DNA of 64,000 nucleotides from Strix aluco (Eukaryota; Chordata; Aves; Strigiformes; Strigidae). This document shows, piece after piece, positions 34,701-48,597 of the stretch. Location: NCBI RefSeq assembly GCF_031877795.1, contig NC_133931.1:74933429-74997428 (forward strand), in the 5' to 3' direction. The position numbers were made by a program, and so were the translations under genes. Positions within the stretch are counted from its first letter, which is position 1; each line of letters starts with the position of its first letter. Under the pieces are notes generated by a model. The model made no database searches, had not been told where the DNA came from, and saw only the letters and a list, made by a program, of their open reading frames with translations.

Positions 34701-36799
34701 GCATGGCCTGCCTTGCCTTGCAAGAAGATGGTCAGCTGATGACTTATCTCTGCATGAGACCATGACTGAGTGTTGCTATCCAACAAGGGCAGTTAAAAAT
34801 TAAAACAAGAAAAAGTTACTTTTTGATATTTGTTTGGTATTGTTTTGCTTGTTTGTTTGATATTTTCAACTTTTTTTCATCATTACTCTTATTTCCAAGT
34901 TTTGTTTACTATTTCAAGGGAAGTTTTACATTTTTTGATGAAATTTCTGATTTTTAAAAGTTAAAAAGGAGGTTGGTTTTTTTCACTGAGGACTGTTATT
35001 TGGCTTTGTTAACCCAGGTGTTCATACGAGCCTCTTCCAGCAAATCACTGTTGCATCTCTGCAAAGGCATCACTGTGTCTTTGCTATAAGTAATTAAAAT
35101 ATATAGGAAGTCTATGAACAAGCTTGATTTGTAATGGGGAAAACAAACCAACCAATAACTTTTCAGTGTTTCTATACTTGCAAGTTTAGCAGAGCTAGTA
35201 GCAGCATAACTCAACACTAATTACTTTGGTAATAATTCTGCAAAAATTTGTGGCTTTCAAACCTGAGAGCATCAGTGGGACTTCTTACACAATTACATAT
35301 TTATTCAGTTTAAGAAAATAACACATGCACAGAATTGCCAATATCCAGAGCCTTGGCTATGCTTAAAGAATTTGTAATCTTTGAAGACAGAGAAAAGTTA
35401 AACAAATCTGTATGTTTTAAGCACTTCTGGGACCAGAATTTCTCATATCTGTGTATGATGGCACCATGGGCTCCCAGAAATGGTAATGCAACTGATAGTT
35501 ATTTCACAATGAAAGTAACACCATGACCTTAATCATAACAGAGAATAAAGGTACGACCTTTCAAAACTTGTAGCATTTAGGACACTTACCAGCCTGAAGA
35601 ATACTTGCTAAATTATGCTTTTTGTTACTTCAGTGGGATTGTTTGTTCTAATTACTGTTCTGTATAAACACAAGCCATATACTCCATGTTCATATTTGTA
35701 AATGTGTAATTTTGTGAAACTAAGAATTTGGGCTGTGATACTTCTATGTTGGCTCTGTCTTTCAGGGTTTGAGGTGGTGGTTAAGTTTGGGTTTTTTTCC
35801 CCACTTTTATTCAAAAACTTATTGACTATCTATGAAACCAAAAGTGGAAGAGAAGGGGATTGTAATAAATGTTAGAAATAAGTACTGTTTTACCTGTAAG
35901 ATTCAAAAAATTAAAATACCCTCACACTCTTACTCTTTGGATCAGGGACATGATATTTTATAGTTATCATTTGTGTTTGGACATTGTACCTTTGCCACTC
36001 TTGTGAAAATTTCTTCACATTTAGCCATATTCAAAAGTCTGAAAAAATGTGTTGCATATACTCAATAACAGCTCATATCTCTTAGAAGTTTGTGTTCATT
36101 CATCTTGCCTAAACTCATCACAGCCTTGAATGTGACTAAGTCCATATATGGCATCTTCACAGAGTGAACAGATATGCAAAGGGACTAGCTGTGCAAAAAA
36201 GCCTGTAATTAGACTCTGGAGAAACAGGAGAAAGGCAAGAGAAAAGAAAGATATGACAAGGAGCAGAAGCACCAATGAAGAGGTGGAAAGTCAGAAAATG
36301 TCATAATGAAGTTTGTCCTTTATCTGCTTTCATTTGCATGCAATTATGAGTAACATCTATTTCAGGTGAACCCCTCTGAATTTTTTTCTGGGTTCATACT
36401 TCACTCAGTACACAAAATTGTCCTAGTCTAAGAATGGCTTCCTGCACAGGCCTGGGAAGTAAAACATATCATTGTATCTGGTACTTCTGTCTTATTTCTT
36501 ACAAGCATTGGAAGAGAAAGCATGCCTTCCCCTCAGGGCAGCTAAATTCTGGCTTGGAGAAGCAGAGCCCATCTCTGACTGCCGGAGTTCCTCAGTGATG
36601 CTGCATAGTCCCTTACATCAGGTGTTTCGCCGATGGTCAATAATGGTGTGCATTTCATTTCTGAATGCCCACCTCAAGATCCTAGGAGCTGAGATGAAAA
36701 AGCACTGAGCAGTCACAGCTGCAATAAAGTGAATGGGTGCTGTGCTTCAAGGTGCAAATTATTACAAAACGTGACAAAACCCCACAACCTCGGTCCTGG
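31721..36799. other. Upstream flank of VSTM2A, proximal
   Basis: 31721-32250 is moderately GC-rich with pyrimidine-rich runs (including T-rich 32035-32067) and may belong to the promoter region. 32250-36799 is AT-rich and unique. I find no coding exon, RNA gene or transposon that I recognise. Confidence 0.55.
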
Positions 36800-36945
36800 G
36801 TAGCTCAGCATTGACTGTTGTCTGTGTGCCTCTGCTGCCTGTCTGTAAAGTGGGATATATTATCCTGTCACTTCAGAGAGGTTTTGCTAAATAAATTAAC
36901 CTTCATGAAGTTCACAGAGCTTTGCATGATGAGCACCATAGGGAA
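36800..36945 (+). mobile_element. MIR/CORE-type SINE remnant
   Basis: The string CCTGTCTGTAAAGTGGGATA, then TATCCTGTCACTTCAGAGAG, then a GCTAAATAAATTAA stretch and ACAGAGCTTTGCATGATGAG follows the order of the core and 3' parts of amniote CORE-SINEs (TCTGTAAAATGGGGATAATA, CTACCTCACAGGG, GATTAAAT, AAAGCGCTTTGA). It is decayed, with no target-site duplication visible. Confidence 0.6.
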
Positions 36946-37401
36946 GCCCATAAGGAAATGAATAATTCTGTCTTTAGCTCAGGGTTTGAGTGGTGTGCAT
37001 GGGTGAGGCCTAGGGACACACACTGAACAATAAAAATAACCAAAATATCAAAGACCTGCTCATTACTTGAACTCCATTCTTCATATACCCTGAATGAGGT
37101 GGGGGGCTGCTCAAGGAAAAACCCCTGTGTCATGGTGTATTTAAAGACTACATGATGTTGCATATAAAGGGAGGCAAGGTTAATTATTGCTTTGCTGTCT
37201 CTTCAGTACTTGATTTTTCAATTTTAACAATGCTCTTTCTGTACAGCTTTTTGTGTATAGTGAACATTTTATAGCTCTCTCTACCATTGTCTCTCTCTAC
37301 CATTAGGTAGCTGGGAGAAAAACTGACACAACCTTAAAATGGGACTTTGGGAATCAATCCAAATGCTTTTTCCCTGGTTTTCTCTTTGTTTTTATTAGAG
37401 A

Positions 37402-37407
<6 letters not shown>

Positions 37408-37434
<27 letters not shown>
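37408..37434 (+). repeat. A27 homopolymer
   Basis: Twenty-seven A followed by GAAAAGAAAAAAA. It may be the tail of an unrecognised retroposed sequence inserted on the plus strand, but no body is recognisable upstream. Confidence 0.85.
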
Positions 37435-37437
<3 letters not shown>

Positions 37438-40400
37438 AAGAAAAAAACCCCTATTTTAAGCACATTCTGTACCCTTGGTTTATGGAAAACATGTGAAGTT
37501 GAATGTTCTATGCAGAAAGCCTTGGTGCTGTATTACTCTTATGAACCTCCTCCTTTCTTGTCCTTTTATTTTTCCCCAGTTTGTTCATACCCAGAATAGT
37601 GTAGAAGTATTTTTACAGTATGATAAATTCATATTTCTGCCTTAAGTGAGTTTTGAAAATCTTGAGCTCCTAAATTGCTTAGGATCATATAGTCAGCTTT
37701 TTAGCAAAACAGAAAAATAAGATGCAGAAATTCTATTGCAGGATTTTAAACGGCCTGAACTATGATTATTGACTGCAGATTTTCTAAATTCAAGCTTCAC
37801 TGAAATTTCAGTTTGATTTTCCCTTTTTTTGCATCTTTGCATCTCTGAGGTTGTTAGTCCTAAATACAGTAATAATTTAGGGTATTTCTTGGAAGAAAAG
37901 CATACTGGAGAACAAGACAGTGTCCGGGCTCTATTTTCCATGCATTTTCCATGCCCCCATTCAGGGCACAGTTATTGAGGAGTGTGTTCACCAGGTTCAA
38001 AAAATGGGGAGGGCTGGAGACAGCTATCAGGCTGGTCAGATAAAAGATTTCATTCCTTTCTTCAAACCATCACACTCTGTCCATGAAAGAATTAATATCT
38101 TTTTGTGGATGTAGACCCAAAATTTACTTTATTCCTTAAGATCTGTCCATTTGATGAAGGAAAAATATTATCATAGTGCCCAAAACCCACACTTAATTTT
38201 CTTGATGGAGTAACAAAGGAGTCCTTTCTGGAGAATGTTTTCTTTAGTTTCTCTTTTTTCCCCTGTCTTCACTGGTGCAACTGCACACTGAAACAGCAGC
38301 GAAGAAAGCAGAAGAGGTGTTATGTAGTTGTTGTTTTTTTTAAGTTTGAAGTTTTGCAATGAATCATGAAGGTACAGAGTACCCTTAGGGAAAAACTATT
38401 TTCTTGCAAGACAAGTTCCTTATTTATCACTTGAAAATACTTTTTCTGTTGTTGCATGGTACGTGTTATCTGTTCATTTGTTTCTGAAACAAAATCTACT
38501 TATTCAAAGAAGTCTTTATGAACAACACTGCTCTGTGGTCATTTTTGTTAACTTGTAATTTCTAATTGTCAGTTAAACATTATGGATACGCACAAGTTGT
38601 ACAAATGTAATTGTCTTACAGGTTTATGAATTTCTACCTATCATAACAGTTGGATTTCAGAAAAATCTCAATCTATATCAAAATCCAGTTATGACATTGG
38701 TAACTATATTAAGTTTTCTATGGATTTTTGGTTTGTGTTTTTAATTTATGCTATGTCTAACCCTCTTGTGGACAGTTCTTTAGGGAAGGAAACAGTGAGG
38801 AACAGTTCAGGGTAGGGACAGTTGTTTGCAACTTTTCCCAGCAAGCTGGGAAGCTGGAAACTGGGAGAGTCAGTGCAACTCGCACACAAGCCAGACTGTG
38901 GAAAGTACCATTTGATCATTGTCTGTCTGTCAGCTAGGACAAGATCACTGGACACTATCTGTGATTATTCATCTAGAAAAGCATGAGGCACTTACAAAAC
39001 GTTTCATCTGCAGAATTCAATTCCTTTCAGGAACTCCCTAAATACCTTTGTGCTTTTTAAATTTATTTTAAAAACAACAAAAAATCCAATGAAAAGCGTC
39101 CTTCACAAAGCCATGCAGTGTACACCTAGCTTGAAAAGGGAGAGCTCTCTGATTTCATAAAACTGTAATCTTTCATTGTGCTGATGATGAGAGCAAATAC
39201 AAGAATTTCAAAATAGAGCTGGCTGTTTGTGTCAACAATGGATATTACATATCCCTTTGAGGTAAGCCAGTAACAACACAAAATGCCTACTATAATGCCC
39301 TTTCAACACATTGGAAAATTTCAGAGAGATGTTGAAAAACACTGAGATAGCTTCAGCTATTTGCATGCATTTTTTTTTTTTTTTTTCAGTACATAAATCC
39401 ACTTTCATAATTTTAACTACAGGTATTTCTTTTGTTCTAATTTTTATGTAGTTCAGTGAAATAGCTACCATAGCATTTTCAGCCTGTGAAAGGAACTATT
39501 TTCTTAGGCAATAAAAAGCACGACTGTCAGCATTTATCTTTGAGCATTATTTTATTGAATTTGCCCACCTGTGAGACAGTAGCTTTCAAGTAGGCTCGAT
39601 AACTGTAAGGCTATCGTCACAATGTAGGACCAAGAAGCCAAAGAGGACAGGAAGCTTCAGAGATGATTGCAAACTGGGAAAGTTTTGGTTACAAAGGTAG
39701 CTGGTAAGTAGAAGGCCATCAGAGCCTAGTTTTCATCTGAGCTTTGTTAAAAAGAAACTGTCCGATCTTTGACATACTCACCTTAGAAACAATCTGATTA
39801 TTTTCTCAGCAATTTTTACATTTTATTGTCTTCCTTATCCAGTGAATCAGTAAGAATAGGTTCCACTGTTTTTGCATGCATCTCCACTCTGTAAAGGAAA
39901 TTACATTCTTTGAATTAAGTATGAGTAAGGATGACAAAATTTGCCCCATAGTACCCACCATGCTACAATAAATTCATCACACTAGGTAATATCCATAGAA
40001 CAGTAGTCCACAACCCAGAATGAAGGGCCTCTTTCAGTAATTGTTTATCAGATATTCACTTTCTACAACATTCAAAATGGGATTTAAAATTACAAAAAGC
40101 CTGTAATTTTGATTGTTTGAACCTACTTTAAGGGGATATATTCTTATAACAAGTAAATAAACTTTTGATTGGCTAAGTACAAGTATTCATCTTCTGTACA
40201 GGAAAAACCTTAAGGACTATTAATGATTCTGCATTTTTACAACACAATTATTAATTAGAAGCTTAAAGACAGAAGTGGATCCATGTTGAAGGGTGAATAT
40301 GACTGTGATTAAATGTTAGGATTTGTTGATTGAAAATGATTGATAAGTTGCTTTGGTTTTTAGAATGCTTTATCAGTAAGATTTAATTTGAACATTGGTT

Positions 40401-41080
40401 TTATTTTGTTTGATAGGGATTTTTTTGAGGAGTTCTGTTTTAGGACTATAATTTGCAATATTGTTATACAAAATAAACCATAAAATAAAACAAAGTGAAC
40501 TTTTATTAAGCTAAACTGTTAAAATAGCTTCTTGTCTTGGGGATACTCCTAGTATATCCTCATTTTCAGTTTGACACAAAACTGATTTAAATCAATGGGA
40601 GACTTTTATTTAACTTCAGTGGCCTAGAATTCACAGATTCTTTGGCTGATAAAGAATAGCGTTAACCATATAAAAATCACATCTGTCTCACTCACATGGA
40701 CATTGCCAATGTGCTTCTCAGAATCAAACTCTTTTAAATTAGTCTCAGAAAAATCATTATTATATAAAAATAACATTTCTGTGTTGGTTAGTCAATCTGC
40801 CAATGTTTGACACTTGTAAGGTCAGGAGGTCCCATGTTTTTGGACTATGATGAAGAAACTTTCAGGACATACAGGATTTGATCATAGCTCCCATCCAATT
40901 GAACTGGAGCAAAATCATCAGTATCTTTGTAGTCACTGCCTGTTTTTCTTCACTTATTCTTAAGCATTCCTGTTCTTTTAGGTTAAGTGTTAGGTATCTA
41001 AGAAATACCATTTGTAGATAAGTAGTTTTTCCAATGCTTCTTTCCTCACCTCGATTACCAGCTTGTGATCTTGACAGGGT

Positions 41081-41185
41081 AAAAAAAAAAAAAAAAAAAA
41101 AAGACCTGAAATAAAATTTCTGAATCTCTGTAGTTCCTTGGTTTTTGTCTACTTTTCACTCTTCTCTTTTTTTTTTTTTTTTTTT
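41081..41185 (+). repeat. A22 and T19 homopolymers in inverted arrangement
   Basis: A22 at 41081-41102 and T19 at 41167-41185 are separated by 64 bases and could pair as a hairpin. The segment between them is not recognised. Confidence 0.8.
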
Positions 41186-44100
41186 AAATTTCATTCTGAA
41201 TAATGGGGGAAATTCTGGGATACAGGAAATACAAAAGGCCATGCACTGGCCCTAACATTCTAACATTGTAGAGCAAGCATGACTGTAAGTGCCCTTCTTT
41301 GAAACACTTGTAAAAGATATAATTCAGAAGCCAGGAGGGGGGACCTGTGCGAGAAGACTGAATTCAGACACAGCATGCTGTGTAACCAAACAAAAGAGTG
41401 TTGCCTTTCATTGTTTAATATTCTTAGCGGTAAGGTGGTACCATTTAGGATGTTGAAAAGTAACACATGGTGGGGCATATAATTAAGTGAAGCCTGAAGA
41501 ATAATTATGCAAGTACAGCTCAGCATAATGAGGAACCAGGGTTGGGTTTTTTGAATATCATATTTTGACATTAAGTACAAAATTGAAATGTGACGCTAAT
41601 GCGTCTGTTAGAAATGGAAGGAACCTGCAGATACAGGCATTTCAAAGAAAAAGACTATTTTTACCTTGTGTGGAATAGTTCCATTTTGTATTTTATTTAA
41701 GTAAAATAAAGTTTTATTTATTAAGGGCTTGATATAATTTCAGAAGAGGAATATGAGAATTTCCATTGATCTAAATGGAAATTGACTCAATACCTCTGTT
41801 GAAATATTTATATTTCTCTGTAGTCATACAAATAAATGTCACAATTACTCTGAGAACTGCAATGCATACCAGTTAAAGCCAAGTTTATAGGCTGTTCAGA
41901 AGAAGATATAGTAAACTGAGGATTTCAGCATAAGCCTGTTCATGAGGGACAGCTCTAAGGTTGCCACAACAGCAGCTCTTTGCTGTCACTGCAGAAGATT
42001 ACAGAAAATTTTAATACATATAGTATTTGGAAGAGTGAAAAGATGTCTGTCCAAGATAATTCTCTAATTCTGGGGCCTAGCTTGAGTGGCAGTGGGTTTT
42101 CTCTATGTGAGGTGTATTTTAAAAGGAGAACCAGAAGGTATTTGAACTTCATCCTTGTTGCTGCCATTGCACTCTGGGTTACAGGGGTTGTGAAAGTAAC
42201 GTGTCTAAGACATGCTTTGCTGGTGCTAGTTGGATCTTTAACACTGCTCTGAAATAGGGGAGCAATCCAGATGCTTAAGCTAAAGGTGTCTACTACTATT
42301 ATTAGATTCCTTAGACTATCCCAGGTGTTGGAATGGGGTTGGCCATTGCACAACAGAACTTAGAGTGATCCTACACCTATTTGAGAGCGCAGCTAGAGAC
42401 AAGTTGGGATAACCTAAGGTGTCATTTAGGCACTAGGCATCTGTGCTTAGACAACCAATGCCCTCATAAACTTTCCATAGTTTTCTCCATTCTTCCACAA
42501 AATAAGAGTCCAAGAGAAAGACATTAACATTCATCTATACTCATATAATCACTTAATGAGATGAAAAATCATGAGATGGAATATGGATATAGAAATCTAT
42601 GAAAAATTAAAAGAAATCCTGATGGAAAATAATGTTTTCTGAAAACGTTCCTTAAATTCATCATATTAAGCTTAAGCAACAGAGGAAATTTTTGGGAAAG
42701 TGGTTCTTCCAATACCAAGATCAAAAATATATATATTTATTTTTCTCAGGAAGATTTTTGTAAGGTTTTTGGTAGAAATATTTATCTCTTTAAACATAAA
42801 AGATCACCTCTGTGTTCGAGGAGAGATGTAAAGTCATTAGTGTTTCACCCTGAATTCAAGTGGTGTCTTGCACTCTTAATAGTCTCATCCTATAACTACA
42901 GATCTGTATTCTCTAAAGAGTTGGAGAAAAAATTTTGAGTCCAAGAAAAAAATAGGATTTTAAGTTCACATCTCTGTACAGGCTCCTTCAGCATTTGGAA
43001 ACTCCCATCTACAGAAGGCTTTTGTATTTAATTGTTTTCACTGATATTTACTAGTGATAAATATGGTCAGTGGTGGCTGGTTTGTATTATTACAAAGTAA
43101 TGCTAAGAAAACATGAATTATTGGCACAGTACCTAAAGAAGAAAGAAATAAAATGTCTTTGCATCTAGATATAGGACACACCCATTTGACTGAAGATAAT
43201 TTAAAAAATCATTTAAAATTTTGTTTGGAAGACAAACACAGGGGTAAGGTGACCATAGCACAAAATCACTTAGATCTCTACAAGTAAAAATGTATGTCAC
43301 TTATTGTAGAAAAGAAGTTGGCTGGCCCTGCTGTTCATATCTGACAACCTGACCCATAAACATTAGGAAGAAGCTACTTGCCAAGAATGCTCAATTTACA
43401 TGGCCTGACACATCTTTACAGCTGGAACAGAAGATGCCTGAAAGCTTTTTTTTTTTTTTTTTTTCCTCTTTTTGTTTTTTTCCTTAATAGCAAGGGAAAA
43501 GTCTGCCTTCTCTTGAATCTGAAGTAGGACAGTGAGTCATTCTATTTCTTTATACCATAAAATTGGAGGCATTGTGGTGGACACTGTTCTGTACTGTAAA
43601 ACCAAGAGGAGAATTTCAGGTGTAATTGTCTCCAGTGCTGGTGTAAGTACTGCAATGGTAATTACTCTGTAATACACAGTGCTGCTACACAAGTTTGTTC
43701 CCTGGGGAGCATTTAGTAAATTGTAACAGTCTGTGAAAGCACAAAGTAAAGAAAGATGAACTATCCTTCTGAACACAGTGGTTCTGAACACTGCAGGTAC
43801 CTCAAAGAGCAATAAGGAAGTTAAAAGTTGCCCAACAGAGCAATACTTCTTACACTTAGTGCAAGAAGATGACTCCATCCTTGGCCTTGAAAAGTGCAAA
43901 GTGATGCTTGCAGAGAGGTGCCTTCCTGCAGCAGCCCATAGGAGGGGGTGTGGGGGCAGAGAGCAGGGTGACTTTCACACCGTGCTTAATTGGAGCTTTT
44001 CTGAAATTGTACAGATTTCTATGACACTGTCCCAAATCATGCACTGACTCCACCCATTAGTTGTGTGGCTTATTCCAAAAAGAGTAGAACTAGACTCAAT

Positions 44101-47100
44101 TAATTAAAGAGAATTGCCAAACAATAAAAGATCAGCCTCCCCTCCCTGGTGTGATATTTTCATACATTGATCTGAAATGTCCATGAAGTATTGGAAAACA
44201 CCAATCCACAGTATGAAATTATTGTTCTCTGAGCTATGCAGGTGTCAAAATGCAGTTTTATAAACTTTTGACTAAAAGCTACAGTTCAGCCTGATGGTTA
44301 ACCCCCATCAGGCATGCATTTGGAGGAGCTCAGATCTGATCCTTGTTCTGGCACTGACTTTCTCTGCTTCATTGGGAATGCTGCATATAATTAGAAGTCA
44401 TTTATTCAAGTTTAAGTTAAGGATGATAACTCTTTCTAAAGAGCTCTGGAATTTGTAGATGAAAGCTGATGTATTAGTCCTAAGTTAAACTTGTCAATGG
44501 CCACTTACTAAAGCCACTCACTTGCTGTAGCACAGTGTCATCACTTCATGTGCCCAGTTCCTCTGAAGGTGGTGGTCTAATGCCAGGGCCTGACTGAGCT
44601 TTCCTGGCATGGTACTGCCTTTCTTGGAAGTGCCATATATCAGAGGAACAATGTGAAAAGATTGTAAGTGAAATCCTGAGCCCTATTAGCTTCACTGAGT
44701 TGCTCCAGTTTGTATCTTGTAGAGTCTTAGTATTAAAAATGCACAGAGTTAGGCAATTACCAGCAGGATTTTACAAATATTTTTATCAGAGCTTTATCTC
44801 TTCCGTACTTTGAAAGGATAATGAACAGGAAAATGGATTCCCAAAAAAAGCAAAGCTAACCTTTTCAGCTATTAAGTATGCCTTGGTTTGGATTCTCTTT
44901 GCATCTAGTGTGCAGGTGTGACTTTCTCTCCATAGTTATAAAAATCTGTCAAGGCTTTTCACAAAGCAAATTCTTTGAAATTGTAGCTTTTTTACTTATT
45001 TTTATTTATTTATTCTTAGAGCAACAGCCATGTAAGACCTCTTTAAATGTAATCAGCAGGAGTAAGTCCAGGCAGCAAAGGTAGCACACTAAGAATTTCC
45101 TTATAATTTCTTTCTCTCCTTCTCCCTCTGCCCCCCTCTCCACTGAAAATAAAGGACTGAAGAAAGGAAGAAAAGGCTTACACAGCAACATTTGCATCCC
45201 TGCCTTTAGTTAGTCACACTTGCCTAGCTTGAGGTGGCATGCATTATTGAAGAGTATCCAGTGCTCTCAAATAAATATGTGCCACACAAATAAATAACTA
45301 CCTACTATATTCCTCTGTACTCCTGGGCAGTATTTATAACAATCCACATGCAACCCAGTTTTCATTTTTCATCCCTACTTTCATTTTTCAGGAACCATAT
45401 TTTTTAGCAAATGTCTCAGATATACAGAGGTCAATCAGAATGAAGTAACAAATTATATTAATTGTTGAACCAACACAATAGCATTGTGACAGACCAATAT
45501 TCAAAGTGGCTGCCTGCTTTCAGTCATCTAAGTCCATGCTCAGGCTAAAGATTTGTACAGCAGCTGGTTTTGGGTGTCCAACCTCAGGTGTTCAATTTAA
45601 AATATTGGGATCATGTTGCATAAAAGTATACTTAGTTATTATCTAGGAGTTAATTAACTGGTATAAATTAATTTAGGAAAATATTCCTTTTATTGCAACC
45701 TGACACAAGGAATCTGCAACAGTATTTAGTAAATTACAACGTCAGCAACTCCCCATTAACTGCATAATTTCTCTCATACATTCTGCTTCCCTAAGTTGTC
45801 CCACTAAACATTTTACTGCTTATAAGTTAGGATAATTATAATAGGCTGAACAGTGCCTGAGATTTAAAAATAAAGCTTTTGGGGTGATGTGTAGTTGCTC
45901 CTCCTTTTTATGACTACCTGATAAAATTCAGACGTTTATAATTTCCTTGAATTGTGGTTCATATAACTGATACCTACCTGTACGGTTTTGGTGTATGGTT
46001 ACTAGTCTGATCTACTGGCAAGATTTAATTGTTCCAAGGTAACACAGTAGAACCTTTCTAATCATATGAACTGCATATTCCTAATCCAGTTGGAGTTTGA
46101 TATTTTAGCAACCTCTATGGACTTCAGCAAGGAATTTAAGGTGAAATGCTCAACATTTCACCATATGGTGAAAAGGCATCTGGTGTACCCTCAGAGGAAA
46201 TTAAAAAAAAAAAAAAAAGTAAAGAATTTTTAACATTTTCTAGTTTTCTTTCAGAGATAAATTTACTCTTTAATATTAAAATGACTGCATCATTTTTGTG
46301 TGTACATGCATATATCTATACATGGGGAGAAAGTAGGCAGGGCTATTTCTGCTGGTCATTCAAATGTATTGATCAATATCAGTGAAGCTGTCTCTGTACC
46401 ATCTTTTTCCAAGTATATAATGCCCCTTGGCAATATGTGAACACCTTGTGTTCATGTTAGTTAGGAACTGTAAAAGTCATTATTCTGTATACCATGTATG
46501 CCAGAGAAACTTCTACCTGTAACAGGAGATTAGACATGAACTGGGGTGCCAGAAGGGTCTAAGCATTCAAAATGTTTGCCTCACATCTTCACTGGTTTGG
46601 GTTACACACAGAAATTATTATCTTGATTTGTACATTTGGGTTAAAATACTCACCCTTTAATGTGCAGTATTCAGGATAATTTCTCTTCTGAACCCAAGGG
46701 TTTCAAATGCACAGCCCCACCCTGCAAGGAGAGTGTCCTAAACAGGTCTGTAGGTAATTTTGGAAAAATATATTTGTTGCAGTTCTCAGCTGTGAAACTT
46801 TTTGCTGTAAGATATTGTGCAGGGGAAAAAAAAAAAAAAAAAGTTCAAAAATGAATTAGACAGCTTTATTTCATGAATGCCCACAGTTGACTCTTAAATG
46901 CACTAGCCTGGATGCAATTTATGGCTTAAAAAAGAAAATAAAAAAATTTAAAAAGTTGTGGGTGGGGGAAACCTTAAGCTTGTTGTTGCTGCAAGACAGA
47001 AAGTGCCATCAGTCCATATTTCATCTGTTTTTTACACTTTTTCTTTAAGCAACCTCTACTAACCATTGTCAGACATGATACTGAGTGACCTTTGCTCTGT

Positions 47101-47158
47101 TCCAGCATAGATCCCATTAACGTTCTTAATGACATCTCTGCGTTCTTTTATACCACAG

Positions 47159-47303
47159 GATCCAGCTTCAGTCTCAGAGAGGGTGGACTGGGCTGAGGAG
47201 GTGGAGCATGAGGGAGGCCGCTTCCTCAGGAACTCTCGCCTCCCTCTTACAGAAGCTGGAACTCATACCATGCATGAGGCAAGGCTACAAAGGCTACCTC
47301 ACG
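47159..47303 (+). other. Exon-like segment flanked by splice-site consensus (weak)
   Basis: TTCTTTTATACCACAG precedes and ACG|GTGAGG follows a 145-base segment that is GC-richer than its surroundings and open in one frame (with SVSERVDWAEEVEHEGGRF). I do not recognise the translation. It could be an exon of an unannotated transcript on the plus strand, or chance. Confidence 0.2.
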
Positions 47304-47589
47304 GTGAGGTCACTGAAATGTTAGTTTCTATTTCTTTCTCTGACACTGCTGCAGAATTTTTGCCTGATGCTGGGCAAACTGCTTAAAATACATTTTTCAG
47401 AGTGATGTCTAATAACCTTTCCCATTTCTCTAAGACCTGCCTTTGATACTTGGTGGTAGGAGTTCCCCAAATGGGAAGGCAGCTGGTACTGATGGGCTGG
47501 TGTGGAGACTGCAGTCTTTGAAAGCTGTGATTCGAGCAGGGTGGAACAGGCATAGTGCTTGATTCTGAGTCATCACAGAAATCAGGATC

Positions 47590-47760
47590 CCCAAATCAGT
47601 GGTTCTTAATCCTAGCGCTTTAGCTACTCAGTGTAAAATGAGGATAATATTACAGTCATACTTTATCGGCAGTTGTAAAAGTAAAAACATTGCTGTTCAT
47701 GAAATATAGTCATGGGCGCCACAGAGAAGTCTAAACAAATGGCTTTAAAGAAGAGTTTGA
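47590..47760 (+). mobile_element. MIR/CORE-type SINE remnant
   Basis: CAGTGTAAAATGAGGATAAT followed by ATTACAGTCATAC and later GTAAAAACATTGCTGTTCATG resembles the conserved core of amniote CORE-SINEs. The 5' tRNA-like part is not recognisable. Confidence 0.45.
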
Positions 47761-48573
47761 ATAATGTAGTGCAAACAAGAACTAAGGCCACACTTTACAA
47801 AAACAGAAGAGAAAAGATTTTTGAACACCTCGTTATTTTCCTGAATGTAATCCATCCTTGTACTGATCAAGGCAGGGGTCATATGTAAGTATCTGACCAA
47901 GCAATAAAAACCCAAGACTGAATTAACACTGCAGAGGTGACTTTTTCTGCATGTCTGTCATTTGCTTTTGTTTTCCAGCACTGAGGGTGGTTTTTAAGAT
48001 GGCATATGTGTGCAATATGCATATGAGCTAATATGAAAATGAGTTTAGCTGTGCTCATAAAACTCTCAACAACTTAAGAAAACTTCACTGCCCTTATTTT
48101 TTTTTTTTTTTTCCCCTTGTTGATTCTATCCAAAGACAAGGTAATTTTTAATTTGAGGACCAAGCTGCTAACAGCTGATTTTAGGAACAACATACGATAC
48201 GGTGGCTGCTGGAGGCAGTAGGATCCTGAGGTCACCTGGTGTCACCAGCCATCTGTCAAAGAATTTTGAGGGGGGAACTCCGTTAATTTCAGTGCCACCA
48301 TCAAAGTCAGGGGAATATTCTCCTGATATTTTCTATAGATTGTATGTTTTCTAGATAAGCATTTCTGTAGCCTCAGAATACATTTCTAAAGAGAAATTAG
48401 GATATCCACAACAAAACAATTCTGCCTTTCAATCCAAAAAACAGTACCATACAAAAATGGAAACTTCAGGCAAATTAATCAGAAACACAGAGAGACCTCA
48501 TAAAGAAAAGTGGGATGTAGCTTGTACACAGGATTTAGAACAAATTTCTCAGGTATGCCAGTTTGCTGGGCAC

Positions 48574-48597
48574 TTTTTTTTTTTTTTTTTTTTTTTT
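48574..48597 (+). repeat. T24 homopolymer
   Basis: Twenty-four T. Similar but shorter T runs occur at 39370-39386, 43446-43464, 48097-48112 and 50638-50655, so the upstream flank is unusually rich in them. Confidence 0.85.

Larger units (their letters stand above)
36946..47158. other. Intergenic DNA upstream of VSTM2A, middle
   Basis: AT-rich, with several A or T homopolymers (A15-A27, T17-T19) and no recognisable gene. A stretch near 44290-44420 (GAGCTCAGATCTGATCC) weakly resembles a tRNA-derived SINE head, but too weakly to call. Open frames of 90-130 codons, such as those near 41955-42353 and 43537-43899, show no family motif. Confidence 0.5.

Noticed and set aside
41081..41185. A22 and T19 runs as the ends of one retroposed element
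   Set aside because: The 64 bases between them match nothing I recognise and no target-site duplication is visible.
42255..42353. Part of the 132-codon minus-strand frame at 41955-42353 considered as an exon
   Set aside because: No convincing splice sites at either end and no family motif in the translation.
43537..43899. A 120-codon minus-strand open frame
   Set aside because: No recognisable domain, no splice or promoter context and ordinary AT-rich composition; expected by chance in 64 kb.
44290..44420. Possible tRNA gene or SINE head (GAGCTCAGATCTGATCC)
   Set aside because: It has no cloverleaf or convincing A and B boxes, and the SINE similarity is too weak to call.
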